Shown: in pieces, positions 15,247 to 23,059 of the stretch
Layout: each line of letters begins with the position of its first letter
How positions within the stretch are numbered: the first letter of the stretch is position 1
Source of the DNA: Nitrospira sp. SB0677_bin_15
GTDB lineage: Bacteria > Nitrospirota > Nitrospiria > Nitrospirales > UBA8639
DNA length: 45,065 nt
Assembly (NCBI GenBank): GCA_009842645.1
Contig: VYFB01000042.1
Span: 1 to 45,065 of the forward strand
Reading direction: 5' to 3'
Notes under the pieces: model-generated
What the model was told of the DNA's origin: nothing
What the model saw: the letters and a program-made list of their open reading frames with translations, nothing else
Databases searched by the model: none
Made by a program: the position numbers and the translations under genes

Positions 15247-16440
15247 TTACTTTAGGTCTCGGGCAACGCGGAAGCCCGAAACGCTTGTTGCGCTTTTGGC
15301 AAGCCTTGGGGTGCGTATCGCCGATCGATTCCCCTCCGCCCCGTAGAACCAGCCTCCCCCTCGCGCCACGCGCAAGAAGCACAAGCCGGACTCCCATGCG
15401 CTTCCATCCGTGGGACCTCCCGAGTAATCGGAGTTAAAGCAATCCTGCGTCCATTCGCCGGCGTTTCCGATCATGTCATGCAGCCCGAACGAGTTCGGTT
15501 GAAAGGAGCCCGCGGGCGCGGTCCCCGCGAACCCGTCATCGCAGGGAATGATCGCGTCTAATTGAAAATCGAAGTTATGGAAGGCGTTGTCCGTTTTGTC
15601 ATACACGCTGGCGAACTCGCAGAAATCATCCTCCGGTCTCCAGTAGTTGACGGTCGTCGACCCGGCGCGCGCCGCATATTCCCATTCCGCTTCGCTCAGC
15701 AGCCGATAGCGCTTTCCCGTCAGGTCGGATAGCCATTGCGTGTACAATTGGGCGGCGTGCCAGCTAATATTGAGTACGGGACGCCGTCCCCGGCCGAAGC
15801 CCTCATCGTCCGGTTTCAGTCCACCGCATCCGTCCATGCGAACGCAGCTTTCCCATTCCTCGTGGGTCACCTCGAAAACCCCGACCGCGAATGGCGCCGG
15901 AATCGTCACCTCCCGCTGCGGACCCTCGCTCGAATGGCGGTGGGGTTCCGATTCCGGAGATCCCATGATGAATGTCCCGGCCGGGATCACAGTCATTCTG
16001 GGCGCGACGTCGCAATCCTGAAAAACGCCGCCCGGCTTGATCTCTCCGGCTGATTTCGGATCGCATTCGGCGACCCATTCAGCATCGCTTAACGATACAT
16101 ATCCTTGAATGGCTGGCCCCTCCCGCTGTGTCAAATCCACGAGATACCAGGCCTCTAATTCCCGCAAGACCCGAAGCGGGACACCCGCGGGAACCGTCGC
16201 GACCAGTCTGCTATTCGGATCCGCGGCTTCTCTCACCGGCCCCTGGCGCGCGACCATCCGCAACTCCAACGCATCCGCCGTCCGGGGCGCGGCGAAGTCG
16301 GCAAACAGGGCCACGACGAAGACCAGGAAGGCGGCCCCTCCTGGGAAACGACCATGGCCACGGTCTTCCCCTGCTTCATGGGTTGACGCCCCGGCCTTGG
16401 TGGCCGGAAGCCCTTGCAACGGAAAAGCCTCGAAATCCAT
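15247..16440 (-). CDS. SH3-domain + FGE-sulfatase (SUMF1) fold protein 1
   Basis: Protein of 397 residues. A hydrophobic stretch (AAFLVFVVALFADFAA, about 35-50) acts as signal or anchor. A bacterial SH3 domain follows (GPVREAADPNSRLVATVPAG then VPLRVL), then a FGE-sulfatase/SUMF1 domain (VIPAGTFIMGSPESE ... RYRLLSEAEWEYAARAGSTT ... MIGNAGEWTQDCFNSDYSGG ... RVARGGGWF ... GFRVARD). The cysteines that make formylglycine in true FGE (C-x-x-x-x-C after the RGGSW motif) are absent: here GGGWFYGAEGNRSAIRTPR. It is therefore probably a structural or other oxidative member rather than a sulfatase activator. It starts 3 bases after the stop of the next, paralogous gene, with which it forms an operon read leftward. 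Confidence 0.85.
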   Translation of the reverse strand: MDFEAFPLQGLPATKAGASTHEAGEDRGHGRFPGGAAFLVFVVALFADFAAPRTADALELRMVARQGPVREAADPNSRLVATVPAGVPLRVLRELEAWYLVDLTQREGPAIQGYVSLSDAEWVAECDPKSAGEIKPGGVFQDCDVAPRMTVIPAGTFIMGSPESEPHRHSSEGPQREVTIPAPFAVGVFEVTHEEWESCVRMDGCGGLKPDDEGFGRGRRPVLNISWHAAQLYTQWLSDLTGKRYRLLSEAEWEYAARAGSTTVNYWRPEDDFCEFASVYDKTDNAFHNFDFQLDAIIPCDDGFAGTAPAGSFQPNSFGLHDMIGNAGEWTQDCFNSDYSGGPTDGSAWESGLCFLRVARGGGWFYGAEGNRSAIRTPRLAKSATSVSGFRVARDLK

Positions 16441-16443
16441 CGT

Positions 16444-17679
16444 TCAATCCAACCGTCGGGCGACGCGCAGCCCCAGACTGCTGTAGCTGCTGTTCAGGGT
16501 TCTTTTGGTGCGCGCGGCCGTCCGATTTTTCTGAAGACTATAGGCCCATGCGCCACCGCGCGAGATGCGGAAGCGACAATCGCCTGTCTCCCAGGCGCTC
16601 CCGTCCGTCGGGCCGCCGAGATAATCGGCGTTGTAGCAATCCTGCGTCCATTCGCTGACGTTTCCGATCATGTCGTACAGACCGAACGCGTTCGGCGAGA
16701 AGGATCCGACGACGGCACCGGCCGGATATCCGTCCGAGCACGGAATGGTCGAGCCGACCGCGTCCACAACGTCGGGAACCAGCTTCAGTGCCGTCAGATC
16801 AAGACCGTTCAGATGCTCGCAATACGACGAGTCCGACCCGGAGCCGGGCCGGGGCGCCGTCGTGCCGGCCCGGGCGGCATACTCCCATTCCGCTTCGCTC
16901 AGCAACCTGTAACGTTTGCCGGTTATCGCGGACAGCCATCGCACGTATTTCCGCGCCTGCGGCCAGTCTATGTTCATCACGGGATAGTTCCCGCGTCCAA
17001 GACCGAGATCGTGCGGCTCTTTCGGACCGCATCCCCCCGTCCTCTGGCAGGCGTCCCATTGCTCGAAGGTTACCTCATAAACGCCCGCCGCGAACGGAGT
17101 GGTGATCTCGACCTTTCGCTGGGGGCCCTCATCGGGCAACCGGTATTCTTCCGAGGCCGGCGACCCCATCATGAAGCTTCCCGCGGGCACGACGATCATT
17201 TCCGGCGCCGCCGCGCAATCCCGAAACCGGTCTCCCGGTCCCAGGTCAATCATTTCCGCAGGAACGCAGTTAGCGGCCCATTCGACATCGCTAACGGATA
17301 CATAGCCTTTCCGAAATGAAGGCCCGTCCGCATCCTCGCGCGGTTCAACGAGATACCAGGCCCGCTTTTCCGAAAGGGGGCGAAGGGTCGTGCCTGCCGG
17401 CACGGTCGAGACGATCGCGCCGTTCGGGTTCGGAACCTCCCTTATCGCACCCGGGTCGGCGCGCATGCGCAGGACGATCATGTTCGAACTCAGCGGATCT
17501 GGTTGTCGCAACCGGAACGTAGATTGCAGAACGAAAAGTTCCTTGATCGTGAACTTGGACAGAAAACTGGCGGTCTGATGGATCGACGAAAAATTTGTCA
17601 GAATACCATACGCTAACAGAGCCCCGGCCACGGTGCCGACGATTCCCACGATCCGCCTCCAGGACTTGAGGACAACCAT
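16444..17679 (-). CDS. SH3-domain + FGE-sulfatase (SUMF1) fold protein 2
   Basis: Protein of 411 residues, a paralogue of the gene it precedes, with the same layout: N-terminal membrane helix (IVGIVGTVAGALLAYGILT, about 10-28), SH3 region (DPGAIREVPNPNGAIVSTVP then AGTTLRPL) and FGE-type domain (VPAGSFMMGSPASEEYRLPD ... RYRLLSEAEWEYAARAGTTA ... MIGNVSEWTQDCYNADYLGG ... ISRGGAWAYSLQKNRTAART). The FGE active-site cysteines are again missing. Two adjacent diverged copies suggest a tandem duplication followed by specialisation. The gene is divergent from the sulfotransferase gene, with a 166-base shared upstream region. Confidence 0.85.
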   Translation of the reverse strand: MVVLKSWRRIVGIVGTVAGALLAYGILTNFSSIHQTASFLSKFTIKELFVLQSTFRLRQPDPLSSNMIVLRMRADPGAIREVPNPNGAIVSTVPAGTTLRPLSEKRAWYLVEPREDADGPSFRKGYVSVSDVEWAANCVPAEMIDLGPGDRFRDCAAAPEMIVVPAGSFMMGSPASEEYRLPDEGPQRKVEITTPFAAGVYEVTFEQWDACQRTGGCGPKEPHDLGLGRGNYPVMNIDWPQARKYVRWLSAITGKRYRLLSEAEWEYAARAGTTAPRPGSGSDSSYCEHLNGLDLTALKLVPDVVDAVGSTIPCSDGYPAGAVVGSFSPNAFGLYDMIGNVSEWTQDCYNADYLGGPTDGSAWETGDCRFRISRGGAWAYSLQKNRTAARTKRTLNSSYSSLGLRVARRLD

Positions 17680-17845
17680 CGCTTCACCCCCCCGCCCTTG
17701 TCCGATTACGGTTGACCGTCTGAGCTTTGCGTTTCTGTAACATGCCCTCTCCTTTCGCCATTCGTCTTGCAGATTATTGCATGTCCTTCAGGAAAGAATG
17801 TCAATTATTTTTTGCAGATTGTACCCGTGAGATCGGAATAACATA

Positions 17846-18982
17846 ATGAGCAAGTGGATGCGTTGGACACTGGCAACTCGGAGTAGTATAGTCATTTCTA
17901 CCTTCTCGACGGCGGCAACTTCCGCCATGGACTCAGCCCGGAGTTGGTTCGTGAACGAAATTCCTCCTGTATTCGTATTCAGCACCGGACGGTGCGGGTC
18001 CACGATGATCTCGGAGATGCTGAACATGCATCCGGATATCCTCAGCATATCCGAGTTTTTTTCGGCTCTCGGTCCGAACGCATTCGCCGGGAAGAAGATT
18101 ACAGGCGAGTTCATGTGGCGCCTGTACAGTGAGCCCGGAAAGAGGTTGGCTATTGTCAGACGGGAATCCTTTAGCGAATTGCTTTATCCCTTCGACGACC
18201 CCGGAGCGCGCTTCGACGCCGCCACGCTGCCGCCCATCATGGCAGTATCGCTGCCTCATCTCACGAATCGCTACGAAGAACTCTACGATGAGATAGAGAA
18301 GATCGTTCGCGCACAACCCAAGGCGTTCCCCAACGACCATTACCGGACACTGTTCAACTGGCTGGGGGAACGCTTCGAAAGGAAATTGTGGGTGGAGCGT
18401 CACGGCGGCTCCCTCCTGATGGCTTCCCGGCTGCTGCGCCACTTTCCCGAAGCGCGGGTCGTTCATATGTTCCGGGACGGGCGCGAAACGACATTGTCGA
18501 TGAGTAACCACCCGCCCTTCCGAGTTATGCTTGCGCTGATGCGGAGAGCCAGACGCTGGGGCATCGACGCCTACCGATTACTGGAAAGGCTCGAACGCAG
18601 TGACCGGTTAACCAGCATGATAGACACGTTGCAATGGCTGCTGTCGGATATTGACAGCCTGCTATCGGAGCCCCCGACGCTACCCGAGGCTGGCGAATTC
18701 TGGAGCAACATGATAGAAACGGGCTACCGGGTGTTCGGCCACTTCGGGCCAGACCGGCTGCTTGAGTTGCGATTTGAGGAAATGCAAGAAAATCCGGAAG
18801 GCGAGGCGCGCCGCCTCATCGAATTCATCTCGCCGGAGTTGGAGAGCGAGGCTTGGATTTCTGAAGTGGCTCGGCTTCCCCGCCGGACCCCGTCAAAATT
18901 CGCGCGGCTCGCCCCCGATGCACAGCGTGCCGTTACCGAGGCGTGCCGTCCGGGACTGGAGCGACTCGGTTATGCGGTCTGA
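17846..18982 (+). CDS. PAPS-dependent sulfotransferase family protein
   Basis: Protein of 378 residues. The 5'-phosphosulfate loop VFVFSTGRCGSTMISEML (about 43-60) and the 3'-phosphate motif ARVVHMFRDGRETTLSMSNH (about 205-224) define the sulfotransferase fold. The remainder (helical, with the acidic RLLELRFEEMQENPEGE segment) matches the Sulfotransfer_3 type that sulfates small molecules or glycans. No signal peptide is convincing, so the protein is probably cytoplasmic. The gene is followed after 73 bases by the GPP34-P450 fusion and is divergent from the FGE-like pair. A later ATG at 17930 is an alternative start. Confidence 0.88.
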   Translation: MSKWMRWTLATRSSIVISTFSTAATSAMDSARSWFVNEIPPVFVFSTGRCGSTMISEMLNMHPDILSISEFFSALGPNAFAGKKITGEFMWRLYSEPGKRLAIVRRESFSELLYPFDDPGARFDAATLPPIMAVSLPHLTNRYEELYDEIEKIVRAQPKAFPNDHYRTLFNWLGERFERKLWVERHGGSLLMASRLLRHFPEARVVHMFRDGRETTLSMSNHPPFRVMLALMRRARRWGIDAYRLLERLERSDRLTSMIDTLQWLLSDIDSLLSEPPTLPEAGEFWSNMIETGYRVFGHFGPDRLLELRFEEMQENPEGEARRLIEFISPELESEAWISEVARLPRRTPSKFARLAPDAQRAVTEACRPGLERLGYAV

Positions 18983-19055
18983 ACGACGGAGTTGCCGGAC
19001 TTGCGGAATTGCAGCTCGATAATGCGGTGAAAACCTTGCACGCAGTGAAAGAGGC

Positions 19056-21095
19056 ATGATGAAGGCGGAAATATTGGTTGACCGTCCCTTGACGCTTGCC
19101 GAAGAACTTCATGTCCTGTTGCTGGACCGGCAGGGGGGCGGCCTCATCGATGCCGACGACCGCAAGATCAGATATGCCTTTGCCGGCGCGGGGCTGATGA
19201 ATCTGGCGAGGGAACGGCGCATCGATACCGACCTCGAAAATCTGACGGTGCTCGATTCGACCCCGCTGGGAGACGACATCCTCGATCCCTTGCTCGCGGC
19301 TATTTCAGGGGGCGAAAATACCGACATCGTGTACTGGATCGAGCGTTTCTCCGGTCCGGAAATCGCCAACCGGATACGGCGTCGCGCTGGCGAGCGCCTG
19401 ATCCACAGGGGCATCTTCAACATCGACCCGGGCGGGACGCTCTTTCTTGACAAGCAGGTGAGCTTGACACGCCGCTACCCCGGCATCCCCTTGCCCGAGG
19501 GTCAGGATGTGGTCCTGCGGGTGATGAACGTTATCTTCAGCGAAGACATTCCGAGTCCGGATGAGGCTATGCTCGTCGCGTTGGTCGATGTCTGCGGGAT
19601 CTTCGGGCACATTCTCGCGAAGCCGGAGCTTGCGGAGAGGCGCGACCGCATCGCCTTGGTAAGCCGTCTGGATCTCATCGGACTATCGGTTCGTAACGCG
19701 ATTCTCGCCGTCCGGGAGCCGGATGCCAAAGACCGGACATTACACAGGATTTTCCAGGAGTCGGCTGCCGGGGGCCGCCGCAAATGTCCTCCTATGGCAC
19801 CTATGGGGCTCCCCCTGATCGGACACTCGCTACGCTTGCGACCGTTTCCGACCCAAACACTTGCCGACTATTACCGCTCCCTGGGGCCGATCTTCAGAAT
19901 CCGCGACCTGGCGAGCACATTGACTGTTCTGGCAGGGCCGGAGGCCAATCTTTTCCTTCAGAAACGCGGGCGGGCGTTGCTTCGCAGTCATAAGGCCTAC
20001 ACGCCGCTTTTCGAGGGAATGGACGCCCAGCGCATCATCCTGAGCATGGACGGTGAGGAGCATTTCAGCCTCCGCAGGGCGATCTCTTCCGGCTTCTCGC
20101 GCGACCGGTACCTGAACAGGCTGCCGGAGATCCGGGATATCATTCTCAGCAAGTTTCCGGAGAACGGAAATGCGGTTGCCATCGACACCTTCAGTCACCT
20201 TACGGCCAAGTCGATCGGACTGGCGTGTACCAATTATGTCCTGTCCAACAGTGAGGTCAAGGACATGGACTTCTTCCTGCGTCGCCTGATCGCGGTGACG
20301 GTGCTGCGCGCGCTGCCGAAATTCATGATGTACACCCCTCGCATGAAGCGGGCGAAGGCCGGGTTTTTCGATATTTTCACCAACATACTGCGCGCACGGC
20401 TGGATGACGGAACCGACCAAGGCAAAGAGGACGTGGTGGATGCGATGCTCGAACTGCACCGGTCCAACCCTCAATTTTTGCCCGAACAAGAACTCAGGGT
20501 ATCTTGTCTGGGGCCGATCTTTTCCGGCCTGCACACCACCGCCAGCACCGGAACCTTTGCCCTGTATCTGTTACTCAAACATCCCGGGTGCTTGGAACGG
20601 GTTCGGGTCGAGGCAGATGAGCTTTATGCGAACGGGGGGCCAACCCCCGAGAAAATGAAAGCCTTGGACGTTACCCGACGAACCGTGTTCGAAACCCTGC
20701 GGATATACAATCCCTTCGGGTTCCTTTTCCGGCACGCGGTCAATAGCTTTGATTTCGGCGGCTACACCATACCGGCCGGTACCGCGCTTTTCCTGCCGAC
20801 TTCCGTGCCGCACTACTGCCCGGAATTTTTCCGGGAGCCGGACCGCTTCGACATCGATCGCTACTTGCCGGAACGGGCCGAACACAGTCAGCCCGGCGTT
20901 TATATGCCCTTCGGCTTCGGTACCCACCGCTGCCTGGGCAGCACCATCGCCGAAAACCATCTGATGTTCACGCTCGCGACGATCCTGCATCACCGGAATG
21001 TCAGCATGGACCCTCCCGATTATAAGATGAAGATGATTTTCGACGGCGTACCCGCGCCGACAAGAAAGTTAAGGCTCAAACTCACACCAAGGTAA
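19056..21095 (+). CDS. GPP34 (GOLPH3-like) - cytochrome P450 fusion
   Basis: Protein of 679 residues. Residues about 8-215 form a GPP34 domain: LTLAEELHVLLLDRQGGGLI, AFAGAGLMNLARERRI, LTVLDSTPLGDDILDPLL and a domain-ending ALVDVCGIFGHILAKPE. GPP34 is the fold of GOLPH3/Vps74, a phosphoinositide- and membrane-binding protein, and is found in some bacteria. Residues about 245-679 form a P450: I-helix FSGLHTTAST (about 489-498, with His where most P450s have an acid, as in CYP51), ExxR as FETLR (E546-R549), and the haem loop PFGFGTHRCLG (Cys626). No redox domain is attached. The N-terminal domain could hold the enzyme at the membrane. The ATG at 19056 follows AAAGAGG. A second ATG is next to it. 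Confidence 0.88.
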   Translation: MMKAEILVDRPLTLAEELHVLLLDRQGGGLIDADDRKIRYAFAGAGLMNLARERRIDTDLENLTVLDSTPLGDDILDPLLAAISGGENTDIVYWIERFSGPEIANRIRRRAGERLIHRGIFNIDPGGTLFLDKQVSLTRRYPGIPLPEGQDVVLRVMNVIFSEDIPSPDEAMLVALVDVCGIFGHILAKPELAERRDRIALVSRLDLIGLSVRNAILAVREPDAKDRTLHRIFQESAAGGRRKCPPMAPMGLPLIGHSLRLRPFPTQTLADYYRSLGPIFRIRDLASTLTVLAGPEANLFLQKRGRALLRSHKAYTPLFEGMDAQRIILSMDGEEHFSLRRAISSGFSRDRYLNRLPEIRDIILSKFPENGNAVAIDTFSHLTAKSIGLACTNYVLSNSEVKDMDFFLRRLIAVTVLRALPKFMMYTPRMKRAKAGFFDIFTNILRARLDDGTDQGKEDVVDAMLELHRSNPQFLPEQELRVSCLGPIFSGLHTTASTGTFALYLLLKHPGCLERVRVEADELYANGGPTPEKMKALDVTRRTVFETLRIYNPFGFLFRHAVNSFDFGGYTIPAGTALFLPTSVPHYCPEFFREPDRFDIDRYLPERAEHSQPGVYMPFGFGTHRCLGSTIAENHLMFTLATILHHRNVSMDPPDYKMKMIFDGVPAPTRKLRLKLTPR

Positions 21096-21106
21096 CAGAA
21101 ACCGGG

Positions 21107-21206
21107 TGACAGGGTCGAAATGAGAGTCTGCGAACCACCCGCTGTTTTCAGGATGATGTTTGAGGATCGTTGGAAAGAACAGGCCAACGCGCTTGTTGCG
21201 GAATAG
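21107..21206 (+). pseudogene. Detached copy of the res 3' end (right 100-bp direct repeat)
   Basis: Differs from 15131-15230 at two of 100 positions and ends at the same TAG. It begins 11 bases after the P450 stop. It encodes the last 32 residues of Res, has no start of its own and is not expected to be functional. The DUF1640 copy 2 leader starts shortly after it. Confidence 0.95.
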
Positions 21207-21262
21207 CAGATGGATACTCCGTATCATGTCTCTCCTACTGCCATCCTAAGATGCCTTCTTTC

Positions 21263-21291
21263 TTGACGATAACGGCCGCTCGTAGTAACCT
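21263..21291 (+). promoter_or_regulatory. Possible promoter of DUF1640 copy 2
   Basis: TTGACG (21263-21268), 17 bases, TAACCT (21286-21291), the same layout as upstream of copy 1. The conserved block shared by both copies starts here. Confidence 0.3.
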
Positions 21292-21298
21292 AGGGTAC

Positions 21299-21616
21299 AT
21301 GAGCGTGCTTGCATTCGACACACACAAGGCGGTCAAAGCCCTCAAGGAAGCCGGAGCCGATGAACGCCTGGCCGAAGCCGTGGTCGCAACGGTCGGCCAC
21401 GCCATGGGCGAAAACGTAGCCACGAAAGCTGACCTTGCCGCCACACGATCCGATCTCACTGCCGAAATTGCCGCCACGCGATCCGATCTCACCGCCGAAA
21501 TTGCCGCCGTGCGATCCGATATCGCCGCATTGGAGGCCCGGCTTTACCGCCACCTGTGGATTATGGCCGCCGGCATCGTCGGTCTCACGGTCGCGCTAGT
21601 AAAGCTGCTCTCGTGA
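21299..21616 (+). CDS. DUF1640 / CCDC90-type coiled-coil membrane protein (copy 2)
   Basis: Protein of 105 residues and a close paralogue of the gene at 707-982. It has one extra 11-residue coiled-coil unit (RSDLTAEIAAT occurs before RSDLTAEIAAV). The C-terminal membrane helix (LWIMAAGIVGLTVALVKLL) is complete, suggesting this is the better-preserved copy. The repeat number difference shows the coiled coil changes length by whole hendecads. The gene sits between the detached res end and the DruA operon. Confidence 0.75.
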   Translation: MSVLAFDTHKAVKALKEAGADERLAEAVVATVGHAMGENVATKADLAATRSDLTAEIAATRSDLTAEIAAVRSDIAALEARLYRHLWIMAAGIVGLTVALVKLLS

Positions 21617-21907
21617 CCTGCTGATATTTCCCCTGATCTGTAAGCCGGATCTCATCTTTCCCCATAAATCCGACTCCCGACTAAACGGTACCAGTCCCGG
21701 ACACATCGTGGAGTGGAACAGAGCAGACCAGAGAAAACCACCCTCCTGTTCGCCATCTACATTGGCAGGAACAGATTTGATTATCTCATTGAGATGGCAT
21801 TCGGGGAAATGAGGAAACCACAACGCCGGCTTTGAACGCATGCAGGGAATATAAATTATCCAGCACTACTTGCTTTAAACGACAAAGTCAGGAACTCTAT
21901 TGGGACT

Positions 21908-23059
21908 ATGAATTGGGACATCGTGATGCAATCCTCTCTCATACGAAAGATCAACAAAACACTACGAATCCAAGGATATGACATATCCAAAGGAGTGTTC
22001 TCACTCATGAGGGCAGATCGAGAGAATTTGCGACGAACCCACGCGTTGGCCAAAAAAGAGCGGATTGCCGGACAGGTTGCCTTTATCCGCGATCACAGAT
22101 CATTTATCAATGACCATATGATTGATGGAAGAGATTTGAACATTGAGAATATTTCACCCAAACTGATTCCGGTCACTGCAACATCGCACTGGGGAAAACT
22201 CTTTCGCTGGTGGAATTTTGTCTGGTGGAGCATGCCGTATGAGTCGGCGTATGGTCGCCAGATGCGATATATTGTTTGGGATCAACATCATGAAGCCGTC
22301 ATCGGACTTATCGGCTTACACAGCCCGATTTTATCTTGGGCTCCGCGCGACCGCTATTTAGGCATTACCCCAGCAGATCGTGATTATTGGGTCAACCAGT
22401 CGTTAAGTGCGCAACGGATCGGGGCCGTGCCACCGTACAATGGCGTCTTGGGTGGGAAGTTGGTCGCCATGCTCATGGCCAGTGACACCCTGCGTAAAGA
22501 TTTTCACAGAAAATACTCGAAGAAAACCACTGTACTGCAAAAGCGAGAATTGCCTGCCAATCTCTTATTTATCACCACTACCGGCGCGTTCGGGAAAAGC
22601 AGTCTCTACACGAGATTAAAATTTGGCGAGGAGTGGCTGGCCTCGTTTATCGGGTACTCAAACGGCTCAGGGTCATTCCACGTTCCAGATGCAGTCTACG
22701 AACAAATATTGTTGGCGTTGAGCAGGGACGGCGTGAACGTCAAGCGAGGATACGGCAGCGGTCCTTCGCGCAAGATGCGTCTGATTCGGGAGGGAATGGA
22801 TGCACTAGGCTATCAAAATGGCGTCTTTCACGGAGTAAAGCGTGCCATTTATTTGTTTCGGTTTGCACGGAACCTGGATAGGTTGATTGCAGGTACAGCC
22901 CGACGACCGCTCTGGCATCATCGTCAAGAACGCGACCTGACTGACTACTGGAAAGACCGCTGGATTTTGCCGAGAATCGCCATGCGAGAAGAGTGCTTGC
23001 GACAATTTAGCAAGACACAATTCCTCGACGAGCAACTCAAGGAGATTGATTGCTCATGA
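21908..23059 (+). CDS. DruA-like protein (DUF4338, Druantia)
   Basis: Protein of 383 residues. The central segment GKLFRWWNFVWWSMPYESAY ... YIVWDQHHEAVIGLIGLHSP and RIGAVPPYNGVLGGKLVAML is characteristic of DUF4338, the DruA protein of Druantia anti-phage systems, whose biochemical role is unknown. The region LLFITTTGAFGKSSLY resembles a conserved core strand-loop of that family. It overlaps the next gene by 4 bases (ATGA). The usual large DruE helicase is not found in this window; instead, NurA and HerA follow. Start at ATG 21908 is chosen by length. ATG 21926 is also possible. Confidence 0.85.
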   Translation: MNWDIVMQSSLIRKINKTLRIQGYDISKGVFSLMRADRENLRRTHALAKKERIAGQVAFIRDHRSFINDHMIDGRDLNIENISPKLIPVTATSHWGKLFRWWNFVWWSMPYESAYGRQMRYIVWDQHHEAVIGLIGLHSPILSWAPRDRYLGITPADRDYWVNQSLSAQRIGAVPPYNGVLGGKLVAMLMASDTLRKDFHRKYSKKTTVLQKRELPANLLFITTTGAFGKSSLYTRLKFGEEWLASFIGYSNGSGSFHVPDAVYEQILLALSRDGVNVKRGYGSGPSRKMRLIREGMDALGYQNGVFHGVKRAIYLFRFARNLDRLIAGTARRPLWHHRQERDLTDYWKDRWILPRIAMREECLRQFSKTQFLDEQLKEIDCS

